This document shows positions 17,381 to 26,000 of a stretch of DNA of 43,206 nucleotides, in pieces (the first letter of the stretch is position 1; every line of letters starts with the position of its first letter). A program made the position numbers and the translations under genes. This DNA is from Bacillota bacterium (lineage in GTDB: Bacteria; Bacillota; Clostridia; Acetivibrionales; DSM-2933): assembly GCA_023430975.1 (NCBI GenBank), contig JAEYYB010000050.1, positions 1-43,206 on the forward strand. Direction: 5' to 3'. The notes beneath the pieces were generated by a model. The model saw only the letters and a list, made by a program, of their open reading frames with translations, was not told the origin of the DNA and did no database searches.

Positions 17381-17968
17381 ATGTCGGTAGAAACAGGGTT
17401 AAAACAACAGTTTGTGGACATTAAAAGTCATAAAGCACTTCAATCTTTCAGTGAAACACTTCTAACATACATAGAGAAAGGGTTTGCTGAAGGGTTTAAG
17501 TCAATTGTGTTTGTTTGTATAGGAACTGATCGATCAACGGGAGACAGTCTTGGACCTTTAGTAGGCTACAAGCTGGAAAATAATAATTATGATAATTTCT
17601 ACATTCACGGGACCCTTAAGTATCCTGTACATGCAAAGAATCTACAGGATACTATAAAGATTATTGAGACAAAGTATGAAAACCCTTATGTTGTTGCGAT
17701 TGATGCCTGCCTGGGCCAGACTGATCATGTTGGCTATATATCTATCGGTGAAGGCTCAATTAAGCCTGGGGCTGGCGTAAACAAGGAGCTGCCGCCTGTT
17801 GGGAATATGTTTATTACCGGCATAGTAAATTACGGTGGATTTATGGACTTTCTGGTTTTGCAGAATACAAGGCTGTGTCTTGTTATGGATATGGCAGATA
17901 TCATTTCAAGCGGAATTAAGTATGTTATGTGGAAGTTAAATAATGATTATATAAAAGTGCAAGATTAG
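17381..17968 (+). CDS. YyaC-family sporulation protein (DUF1256)
   Basis: A 195-residue protein of the YyaC / DUF1256 family, related to the hydrogenase-maturation and GPR peptidase fold. Conserved segments are VCIGTDRSTGDSLGPLVG, GTLKYPVHAKNL, VAIDACLGQ and GAGVNKELPPVGNMFITG. Family members are made during sporulation in Bacillus and Clostridium; their biochemical role is not settled. GGAG lies six bases before the ATG. It is divergent from the phosphatase gene, with a 230-base intergenic region where both promoters should lie; I could not pick out a sporulation sigma site with confidence. Confidence 0.85.
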   Translation: MSVETGLKQQFVDIKSHKALQSFSETLLTYIEKGFAEGFKSIVFVCIGTDRSTGDSLGPLVGYKLENNNYDNFYIHGTLKYPVHAKNLQDTIKIIETKYENPYVVAIDACLGQTDHVGYISIGEGSIKPGAGVNKELPPVGNMFITGIVNYGGFMDFLVLQNTRLCLVMDMADIISSGIKYVMWKLNNDYIKVQD

Positions 17969-18083
17969 TATTTATTTTTATAAAAAACAAATTGGAACAT
18001 ATTGATACTACCTTATACTTGATAAAATTTTAGCTTTATTATAAAATTTAAAATAACACTTTAGGTTATTCCTAAAAAATAAC

Positions 18084-18163
18084 TGGTCAACTGGCGATAT
18101 CAAAAATATTGAATTTAGTACTTTTGACCATAAAAATTGGCCAAGAAAATTTTTGAAATCGCC
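18084..18163 (+). other. Inverted repeat / possible folded leader of the DUF896 gene
   Basis: GGCGATATCAAAAATATT (18093-18110) and AAAATTTTTGAAATCGCC (18146-18163) are imperfect inverted repeats of 18 bases. Separately, TGGTCAA (18084-18090) matches TTGACCA (18124-18130); this pairing crosses the first, so the RNA could form a pseudoknot or two alternative folds. It ends 70 bases before the next start codon. Confidence 0.4.
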
Positions 18164-18233
18164 TTAATTAAAGCTATGATAGAATACTTGCTTCAAATAA
18201 AAAAGCAATAATTAGAAAGGTAGTAGGAATAAA

Positions 18234-18467
18234 ATGGAAAGAGATGAACTTGATATTTTAATAAATAGGATAAATGAACTTGCTAAAAAGGCTAAGTCCT
18301 CTGAGCTTTCCGACTCAGAGAAAATAGAACAGCAAAGTCTTCGTAAGGAGTATATAAACGCATTCAGAAACAATATGAAGAAGACCCTTGATTCAGTTAC
18401 CGTAGTTGATAAAAATGGAAACAGAAAACAATTAAAGCAAAAGAGCAAGGATAATCTTATCAATTGA
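18234..18467 (+). CDS. DUF896 (YnzC) family small protein
   Basis: A 77-residue, highly charged, helical cytoplasmic protein. INRINELAKKAKSSELSDSEK and LRKEYINAFRNNMKKTLDS are typical of the DUF896 family in Firmicutes. YnzC in Bacillus forms a helical hairpin; its function is unclear. AAAGG plus AGGA lie before the ATG. It is a single gene between YyaC and the convergent chemoreceptor gene. Confidence 0.85.
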   Translation: MERDELDILINRINELAKKAKSSELSDSEKIEQQSLRKEYINAFRNNMKKTLDSVTVVDKNGNRKQLKQKSKDNLIN

Positions 18468-18534
18468 TGAATGACTAAAATATCGCTTTATTATCACTTT
18501 TGATATAATACTTTATTTATGAAAGCATATTTTA

Positions 18535-20544
18535 TTAAATAATAAACTTTTTAATAAGATCGTTTAGAGAATTTGAAAGCTCAACTTGTTTTTTTATGAC
18601 TGTATAGACTTTTTCCATATCATTAACTGATTGAGAAACTGAGGCTACGATGGCAGAAGCATCCTCTGTTCCCTTACTTGAGTTTTCAGCAACATTTTGA
18701 ATGGCTTCACTTACCATTTTTAATGTATTGGTTATATTGTTTGTCATTGTTGCAAGATCGTTTGAAAAGATTGTTATTTGTTCCGAGTCAGCATAATACT
18801 GTTCACCGGCGTCTTTGAATTTTATGAATTTATCTTTAATCGAATTTTGCATAAATTCCAGTATGTTATTGCTTTCTTGTGATAAACTCGTATAGGCTTC
18901 CTGTACGCTTTTTATTGTGGACTTAACGTTAGAGGCTGCCATAGAGGATTCTGTAGCTAGCTTCCGAATTTCCTCCGACACTACTGCAAAACCTTTACCC
19001 TGTTCGCCCGCTCTGGCTGCTTCAATGGCTGCGTTTAAGGCAAGAAGGTTAGTCTGCTCGGCTATTCCGGTAATAGTATCAGCCATAATTCTTACTTCAT
19101 CAAAAACTTTGCCTTTTTCAATTGCCTTTATTATATTGTCAGCTTTCTCTTTATAGGTTTTGTCAACTTCCATAAATGAGTTGCTTGCATCATTCTGAAC
19201 AATAAAGGCTCTTTCTTTTATAATATTGGCATTATTACTGCTTTCAAGTGCCCTTTGTGAAATATATTGTATGCTGTCGTTAACTTCTTCGGTGGATGCT
19301 GAAACTTCTTGTGTTGTAGCACTTGTATTTGTTATTCCGAAGCTTATTTCATTTACCGACTTGTTAATTGAATAAAGCTCCTTGGACATTTCTTCAGCTG
19401 TATAAGACAAGGCATCGCTTGACTCGATAAGGTTTTTTGCGTTATCACTTATTTTATTGATAATTTCGGTCATACTATCTTTAAGCTTTATTGCTGCTCT
19501 GGATAGAATTCCGATTTCGTCCGTTCTTTCTGTATAAGACTTTTTTATGTTTCCGGTAAAATTGCCGGATGCCATATTATGTATAAACTCAGTAACGGCT
19601 GTAATTGGATGTGCTATCATGTTGCCAATAATTATTGCTGCGATTGAAATTATGACAATAAAAATAATTGAAAGTATCTGCAATATTAACAAAACATCAT
19701 TTACAGGCTGGCTTATGTAGTTAACAGGCACGCTTAAACAGAACTTCCAACCATTCAGGCTTGGTATTGTTGAGTAAAATACATATTGATCAGAATTTTT
19801 ATACTTAAACCGTACAGAACCCTTTTCAGTGGACAGAATGCTTTTAGATGCTGTAACAAAGGTATCGGGTATGTTTTTGCTTTTGGCAGCAATACTCTCG
19901 TTTAAAATATACTCCTTATCGGAGTAAGCAAGGAATTTGCCGCTTTTGTCAATTACATAGCAGTATGAATCCTTATGTAACACAGTGTTGCTTTTTATTT
20001 TGTCATAGAAATTGCTCATTTTTAAGTTTCCTGCAATAAGACCAATAACTTTACCGCTATCATCCATTATTGGAACTGAAATGACGGATACAAGGCTACC
20101 AGTTGATTTGGAGATTACCGGCTCTGAAATAACAGTATTACCCTCCATTACAGGCTTCCAATAAACTCTGTCCAATAGATTTCCAGCATTCCTTTTAAGT
20201 ACAGTATTGTAATCACCCTTGCTGTCTGCTACGAATAATATGTCATAGAAATCTTTTTTCTTTTCAAACTCCTTCTTCAGAAAAGGTTCAATTTTCTCCC
20301 AGTCCAGGCTTTGGATAAGAGGCATTGAGGAATAGGCAGCAAGTTCAGCTTTTCTAATTTCAAACATGTCACTTATCTGTCGGGCATAGCTTTCCGCAGA
20401 TTTTATGGAGCTGCTTTCAATGTTATTATAAAGCTTGTCTTTAACTAAAAAGTATGTAGTCAGTATTACGGTTGAAAATACAAAAATACTTAATAAAATC
20501 AAGCTAATAAGCAGTTTCGATTTTAACTTTAGAGAAATTTTCAT
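18535..20544 (-). CDS. Methyl-accepting chemotaxis protein with dCache sensor
   Basis: A transmembrane chemoreceptor of 669 residues. TM1 is at ~12-34. Residues ~36-280 form a periplasmic-type double Cache domain, with motifs such as KRNAGNLLDRVYWK and AGNLKMSNFYDKI. TM2 is at ~285-312, followed by a HAMP domain and a long cytoplasmic signalling coiled coil. The hairpin tip is canonical: GIAEQTNLLALNAAIEAARA then GEQGKGFAVVSEEIRKLA. It should sense a small extracellular ligand, often an amino or organic acid in this class, and signal to CheA-CheW. GGTGAGG lies upstream of the ATG. No che genes are nearby. Confidence 0.92.
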   Translation of the reverse strand: MKISLKLKSKLLISLILLSIFVFSTVILTTYFLVKDKLYNNIESSSIKSAESYARQISDMFEIRKAELAAYSSMPLIQSLDWEKIEPFLKKEFEKKKDFYDILFVADSKGDYNTVLKRNAGNLLDRVYWKPVMEGNTVISEPVISKSTGSLVSVISVPIMDDSGKVIGLIAGNLKMSNFYDKIKSNTVLHKDSYCYVIDKSGKFLAYSDKEYILNESIAAKSKNIPDTFVTASKSILSTEKGSVRFKYKNSDQYVFYSTIPSLNGWKFCLSVPVNYISQPVNDVLLILQILSIIFIVIISIAAIIIGNMIAHPITAVTEFIHNMASGNFTGNIKKSYTERTDEIGILSRAAIKLKDSMTEIINKISDNAKNLIESSDALSYTAEEMSKELYSINKSVNEISFGITNTSATTQEVSASTEEVNDSIQYISQRALESSNNANIIKERAFIVQNDASNSFMEVDKTYKEKADNIIKAIEKGKVFDEVRIMADTITGIAEQTNLLALNAAIEAARAGEQGKGFAVVSEEIRKLATESSMAASNVKSTIKSVQEAYTSLSQESNNILEFMQNSIKDKFIKFKDAGEQYYADSEQITIFSNDLATMTNNITNTLKMVSEAIQNVAENSSKGTEDASAIVASVSQSVNDMEKVYTVIKKQVELSNSLNDLIKKFII

Positions 20545-20741
20545 AATGAAATCCTCACCTTTAGGTAATATTTGATTCTACGTTTAGTATGTTCTTGTGT
20601 TATATATCGGAAAATATTATAGATATTTTAATAAAAATTAATTACTTTCAATAAAAGTGATTCCAATTTAAAATCATTGCAATAGGCGTGCTTAAAAGGT
20701 ATACTTATATTAAAAATAATACGATTTCCTAGTAAGTATTT

Positions 20742-21752
20742 GTGGGAGGTGACATTATAAGGGTATTTAAAAAGGTTATTAAGATAGCTTTTTTGTCTAT
20801 TGGAACTTTTATGTTGATTTTCAGTATTTTTCTAACTTTAATGTTTTACAGTAATATCGGTTTTTTCAGAGAGCTTAGGGAATTGTACGTCGGAACTGCC
20901 ATGTCAACCTTCACTCATCAATACCTTGCTACTGCTTTTATAAGTGATGAAGAAATAGATAGGATTATGAAGAAAAACTCTGTTCCCATACAGACGGTAA
21001 AGTCTAATATTAATGAGATAAAGCTTTCGGATGACAAAATTGATGATGAAGAAAGTGAAGTACCCAGTGATCCTGAGATAGAGGTTGTAGATATATCTGA
21101 GTCTACGTTCAAAGGTAAAATGCTAATTGTTAAAGACCCATCAAGAGTCAAGCTTGCGGTTACGAGCAAGCTTAACAGAATTGGTGAGAAGCTTAATGTT
21201 CTTATAAAGTCTGAGTCTGGTATCGGAGGCATAAATGCCAGTGGATTTGTGGATGCTGAAGGACATGGAAATGGTGGATTTCCTATGGGCATTGTAATTA
21301 AAGACGGTAAAATAGTACACAGTGACAATTCCTCCACCTTTCCAATCATAGGATTTAACAAAGATAATATTCTTTTATTAGGAAGATATAAAAAGAATGA
21401 GATTGAATCATTAAACTTAAGGGATGCAGTATCTTTTACTCCATTTTTAATTGTGAATGGCGAACCGCAGATTAAAACCGGAAATGGAGGATGGGGTATC
21501 CAACCTAGAACAGCTATTGGTCAGACTAAAGAAGGAAAAGTATTGATGCTGGTAATAGACGGCAGGCAAATTTCCAGTATTGGTGCTACCTTAAAGAAAG
21601 TTCAGGACATTATGCTGGAACACGGTGCATACAATGCAGCCAACCTTGATGGAGGCTCATCAACAGTCATGTATTATATGGATGAATGTATGAACACTCC
21701 CTGCAGTTCAGCAGGGGAGAGGTATTTGCCTGATGCGTTTATAATTAAGTGA
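20742..21752 (+). CDS. Phosphodiester glycosidase (NAGPA) family secreted protein
   Basis: A membrane-anchored protein of 336 residues. One N-terminal membrane helix (about 13-35) is followed by a Ser/Asp/Glu-rich stretch and then a NAGPA-type (DUF2233) domain. Typical segments are INASGFVDAEGHGNGG, NGGWGIQPRTAIGQ, LMLVIDGRQISSIGAT and AANLDGGSSTVMYY. The family includes the mammalian uncovering enzyme and bacterial exopolysaccharide-linked proteins; the substrate here is unknown. The start is doubtful. GTG 20742 has no ribosome site before it, while a near-perfect GGGAGGTGA follows at 20744-20752. That site points to an unusual ATT 20754 or ATA 20757 start in the same frame. Confidence 0.8.
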   Translation: MGGDIIRVFKKVIKIAFLSIGTFMLIFSIFLTLMFYSNIGFFRELRELYVGTAMSTFTHQYLATAFISDEEIDRIMKKNSVPIQTVKSNINEIKLSDDKIDDEESEVPSDPEIEVVDISESTFKGKMLIVKDPSRVKLAVTSKLNRIGEKLNVLIKSESGIGGINASGFVDAEGHGNGGFPMGIVIKDGKIVHSDNSSTFPIIGFNKDNILLLGRYKKNEIESLNLRDAVSFTPFLIVNGEPQIKTGNGGWGIQPRTAIGQTKEGKVLMLVIDGRQISSIGATLKKVQDIMLEHGAYNAANLDGGSSTVMYYMDECMNTPCSSAGERYLPDAFIIK

Positions 21753-21757
21753 TTTAC

Positions 21758-21860
21758 TATATGAAAAGTGTTAATAATCTAACATTTGTCAGAGTAAATA
21801 ACGAACGGTTCAACGGGATTTGCGATAGACAAATGTAAAGGATTATTCACTTTTCATATA
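21758..21860 (+). repeat. MITE-like ~103-bp inverted-repeat element, copy 3
   Basis: The best-preserved copy. The left end TATATGAAAAGTGTTAATAA runs to CATTTGTC. The core is AGAGTAAATAACGAACGG then GGGATTTGCGATA. The right end is GACAAATGTAAAGGATTA to TTCACTTTTCATATA. It begins six bases after the stop codon of the NAGPA gene, in the same orientation as copy 2, and is non-coding. Confidence 0.78.
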
Positions 21861-21865
21861 ATAAA

Positions 21866-21912
21866 TAAAAAAACCGGCTGCACCACTGATAAAATATGGT
21901 GCGACCGGGTTT
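21866..21912 (-). terminator. Terminator of the ndpA-like gene
   Basis: On the minus strand AAACCCGGTCGCACCA pairs with TGGTGCAGCCGGTTT (one mismatch and one small bulge) around an ~11-base loop. A run of T follows. It lies 13 bases after the stop of the nucleoid-protein gene and may work in both directions. Confidence 0.8.
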
Positions 21913-21924
21913 AATATATGACGA

Positions 21925-22953
21925 TTATCTTTCAAAAATATTATTTATGTTTTTAATAATTATAGTTCTTGTTCCATCAGGATTTCTTAAAATTTCAAAC
22001 CTTTCCTTCTCGTTGAAGACTTCGTAGTCTACTATGACCTCAATACCGTTGTCAATTTTAAGCTTCACTTTGCAAAGCTTCTTTTCAACCCAATCCTTGT
22101 CCACCTCAAACCTTTCCACATCAAGGCCCTTCTCCTGCATTGCAGTTTGAAAGTCCTCATGGAGGTATTGCTTGGTACCGAAGGCATTTTGAGAGAAGGA
22201 CACCAGATCGATTTCATCCTCCTGGCGTATTGTGTTAATTACCAGCTCCCGGATATCTTCAACATGATCTTCGCCTTCTTTAACCTTTTCCCTTATCCAG
22301 TTTTCTGTCTCTTTTTTGAAAAGCTTTGTATATGCCCTACTGTCCATCATAAGATCGGCACCTAAGAAAGTATGAAGAAAAAATTGAGCTATTGGCTCTT
22401 TGTCGCCTTTTGCATAAATCTGATTATCCAAAATGATCAAGTCATGCTCATCAGTGGAAAAACAATCTCTGATAAATGCACATTTCTGTATTTTCTGGTT
22501 TGGAGCAGGAAGGCTTATTTCCTGCTTTTTTATATATATTTTAAAATCACTGCCATCCATTTCTATTTCATGGATATATGAAGTTGTATAATCCATTTTC
22601 AGTATAGCAATGAATGGCTCATCTTCATTAAGATAGCTTGCTACTATAAGATCTGTTGATGATATACTGTTGTTGGTCTTCATAGCCTTAAACAGCTGGC
22701 GGGCTATTTCTTTAGAGCCTTCCAGGAAATAATCTGTTTCATGGATCATTCTGGATGCTGTTTCTCTTACTATATTCATACCCTCCTTAAAGCGGCCTTT
22801 TCGGGCTTCCTCGTCGGATACGGATTTTGTAATGTGCTTTTCAAGATATTGCTCCAAATCTTCATCCAAATATAGTTCATGAGAATTCAATAAGGGCTCT
22901 TCAGATTCTTTATCCAGAACGTGAATAATAGCCCTGTTTATAGAAATTGGCAC
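21925..22953 (-). CDS. NdpA-family nucleoid-associated protein (PF04245-like)
   Basis: A 342-residue soluble protein matching the 37-kDa nucleoid-associated (NdpA/YejK) family. Recognisable parts are the opening INRAIIHVLDKESEEPLL, FIAILKMDYTTSYIHE, KIQKCAFIRDCFSTDEHDLI and QFFLHTFLGADLMMDSRA. The biochemical role of this family is poorly defined; members associate with DNA and turn up near mobile or defence genes. It starts at GTG with AAGGAGG eight bases upstream. It sits 126 bases downstream of jetC on the same strand, where jetD would normally be. A promoter candidate and a 15-codon leader ORF lie between them, so it may be transcribed separately. Confidence 0.8.
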   Translation of the reverse strand: MPISINRAIIHVLDKESEEPLLNSHELYLDEDLEQYLEKHITKSVSDEEARKGRFKEGMNIVRETASRMIHETDYFLEGSKEIARQLFKAMKTNNSISSTDLIVASYLNEDEPFIAILKMDYTTSYIHEIEMDGSDFKIYIKKQEISLPAPNQKIQKCAFIRDCFSTDEHDLIILDNQIYAKGDKEPIAQFFLHTFLGADLMMDSRAYTKLFKKETENWIREKVKEGEDHVEDIRELVINTIRQEDEIDLVSFSQNAFGTKQYLHEDFQTAMQEKGLDVERFEVDKDWVEKKLCKVKLKIDNGIEVIVDYEVFNEKERFEILRNPDGTRTIIIKNINNIFER

Positions 22954-23000
22954 TATATAAACCTCCTTATATTAGCAAAATTTTTTTTGCTAAATTTCAA
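22953..23000 (-). CDS. Possible 15-residue leader peptide coupled to ndpA
   Basis: TTG at 23000 is preceded by GAGGAGGG with a six-base spacer, which is stronger than most ribosome sites in the window. It encodes MKFSKKNFANIRRFI and stops at TAG, which shares its G with the GTG start of the ndpA-like gene (TAGTG). The message contains a perfect AGCAAAA/TTTTGCT hairpin within the ORF. This layout suits translational coupling or a regulatory leader, but it could be chance. Confidence 0.4.
   Translation of the reverse strand: MKFSKKNFANIRRFI
22972..22993. other. Perfect AT-rich hairpin inside the ndpA leader
   Basis: TTAGCAAAA on the plus strand is followed by TTTTTTTTGCTAA, giving a 9-bp stem with a four-base loop. 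The ndpA ribosome site lies a few bases downstream on the minus strand, so folding could affect access to it. Confidence 0.55.
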
Positions 23001-23034
23001 AACTATCCCTCCTCATTATGTACACTATAATAAA

Positions 23035-23042
23035 ATTATACC
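23035..23042 (-). promoter_or_regulatory. Extended -10 promoter candidate for ndpA
   Basis: On the minus strand the sequence reads TGGTATAAT, an extended -10 (TGnTATAAT), about 80 bases before the ndpA GTG. The -35 region is poor: the nearest TTGGTA is 19 bases away. It implies ndpA can be expressed independently of jetABC. Confidence 0.45.
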
Positions 23043-23079
23043 ATGAACCAAATAATTTTTACCAATTTATTATTATAAA

Positions 23080-26000
23080 CTACTCTCCCAGGCTGACTGA
23101 AAACTCTTGGGACAGCTTGCTTCCGGCAAAAAATCTTGTAAAGGATTGACGGCCTTTTTTAATTGCAATGATGTTCCTGTCCACCAGAGGTGCTATGTCT
23201 CCTATCTTTTCAGGCGGGGCAGACAAAATGCACTGAAAGCCGATACTTCGGAGCAGCAATATGCTTTCTCTTATTCTTTCGCCGTCCATTTTGCTGAAGG
23301 CTTCATCGAAAATAATAAGCCTTATGCAGTTCCAGTTCCGATCATTTACATGATAAAGCTGGGCAAAGGAAGCCAGCATTGCAATGTAAAACGGTGTCTG
23401 GGTTTCGCCGCCGGATTTTTTGAGCAATGTCTTGGAGAGCCTCTGTCTGTTGTTATCCTGGTCATAGGAGTACATGTCGAACCTCAAATAGGTCTTATAA
23501 TCGGTGTAAAGCTTGATGTTTTTCTCCATTTCTAGCCTGGAATCTGCATCCATACCGCTGCCGTAATCCATTATTTTTGAGAACAGCTCATCAATCACCG
23601 GGCCATGCTTTTCAATAAAAACATGGGATGTTATATTATATCCGCTCATCAGCATCGGGTCGGTAATCATATCATAAAACGGCTTGTAATCAGGATTGGG
23701 AACGACGGAAAAACTGAATTGCTCCGAACCCCATCTATGTTTTTTTAGTGAATTATTAAGCTCTGCAATCCTTTCGGTAACATCATCTATATTGGCCTTA
23801 AGCTCTGCAAGGAAATGACTTACAAACTGCTCATAGGCCATTGATTTAGCCCCAGTTATTTTTTCCAGATACTCAGGCAGTTTTTCTTCCCGCAGCTCTA
23901 AAAGAGTCTTATCGTATTTTTGATTGTCGCGTGCACCGACATCGTAGCTGTAGCCATATTTGCGGTTATACTCGGAGCGGAGGTTTAAAAGCAGCTCCAA
24001 ATGCTTTTCCAGCTGATTTCTGCGAACGCCCAATGAAGACTTGTGGTCCGCTATTATTGCATTTGGATTCTTCTTATTTGACAGCTCTTCTTTAAACTTT
24101 GGTTCACCTGTTTCCGATATCCATTCCTTTGAATAGTTTGCCGTAATTTGCTTGTTTTTAAGCTCGGATTGTGCTATTTCATTAGGAAGCTGCACATCAC
24201 GTAAATTGTCTATGCGTTCTTTGAGTACCCCGCATTTTGATATGCAATCCCTTTCGAGGGACTTAAGTTCCTCAATCTCTATTCCAAGAGCATTGATTTC
24301 ATTGCTTATGTCATGAATCCACGCAAGGTCTAGTTGTGAGAGCTTGTCTAATATCTCCTTCTTCCTTGACTGCAGATTGGGTATGGCCATTGATTCCTGA
24401 AGCTTTCTGTCGTTATCTTGTGCTTCATTCTGGTTCATTGTGTCTATATGCCTTATTTTCTTAAACATATCAAAAGAAGACTTAATAAGCTTATAATCTT
24501 CGTCCAGCTCGTTTTTTTCCAGTTCCAGCCTTGCAATTTGCTCCTGAATGGACTTTTTGCCTATAAGAGGCTTTTGCCAAAGAGAAGGACTTATTTGGCT
24601 TGCAACATAACCTTGATAGAGCATTCCGGTATCTGTTACAGAGCGGTCATTTTTTCTAAGGTCGGTAACACTGTCGCACTTTACAACCCTGCCAAGTAAA
24701 AAGTCTACATATGCACGGGCATACGGATCATCGGTGGAAACTTCCTCAGCAAGGCTTCCCTTTAGACATACAGGACTGGAGGAAAGTGCTTTTTCTCCGT
24801 CAATAAGCCCAATATCATAAATACATTTATCAAGCTTTATTTGCTCATAACACTTAAGGGCTTCAGGATAATATTCCGGAGCTACCAGTATATACTGCTT
24901 TTGTCTGTTCATATATCCTTCTATGGTGTTGACCCATCTTGTGTCGGGTATTTCCAGAAGGTCTGCCAGTATATTTACGGCAATGTCTTTTTTATACTTC
25001 AATGAGAGACGAATCTGAAGTTCTTCCTTAAGAGCCTGTACTGTACGGTCAAAAGGCTTGATATTCCTTTTAAGAGCATTTATTTTTTCCTCACATTCTT
25101 TAAGGACAAGGGACTTTGAATCCAAAAGCTTACCTAACATGTGCCCAAGATTGGAAAGGGATGTTTTAAATGAATCTCCTGATTCCATCAGCTTATGGTA
25201 CTGGTCACTGCTTAAGCTTGATAGGTTGTAATCCCTTATATCAAGTAACTTTCCTATTCCATGCTTAAAGTTAATAAGACTTGTATAAAGCTCGTTGAGC
25301 TCATCATTTATAGAGTCTTTGTTACTAAGTCTCCCAACATGTCCTATGAGGTTCTCGGTATCTTCTGCCGCAGAACTCCAGTTAAGACCGTATATATGGA
25401 AGCGGTTTACCAGTTCATTGATAGTGCTTTCAAAAGACTTTATTTTTTCTTCTATTATTTTCTTCTCACTTTCAAGGGACTGTTGGTTCTGGTAAATGTT
25501 ATCCTTTCCTCGCTGCTCAATAAGGCTGTCACGGGCAGTTGACTTTTCCATGATTTCTGCTGCCAGTTTGGCCTGGTTTCCGGCAGTCTGAGCATATTGG
25601 TTTTCAAAGCTTTCTATGTTATCCTTAAGCTTATTAATTTCCTGCAGGTTTTTTTCCAATTCCGATCTATCGATGAGATATTGATATATATTAAGATTTT
25701 GTCTTTCATCCTGCAAAGCCTTATAGTTCCTGCTTATGTTCTCCAGGTCTGTAATTCTGGACTTCATAAGGTTTGCTTCCTGTTCAAGCTTTCTGTAATG
25801 CCTCAGGTTTTCCTGCATTGCAGTTATATCCACATTATCCTTAGAATCACATATATTGCTGGTGATAAACTCCTCAATATCTACAATAGGCGAAAATGAT
25901 ACCGCTTTTTTCAGGAGGCTGAAGTAATTGTCACGAAGCCCACCAAAAAGGCTCTTTATTTTTGATTGATAGGATCTTCCGCTCTCACTGAACTCAAATA

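Noticed and set aside
21925..22953. Reading the gene after jetC as JetD
   Set aside because: The sequence matches the NdpA/YejK family and shows no toprim-type acidic motifs or DUF3322/DUF2220 features that I could see.
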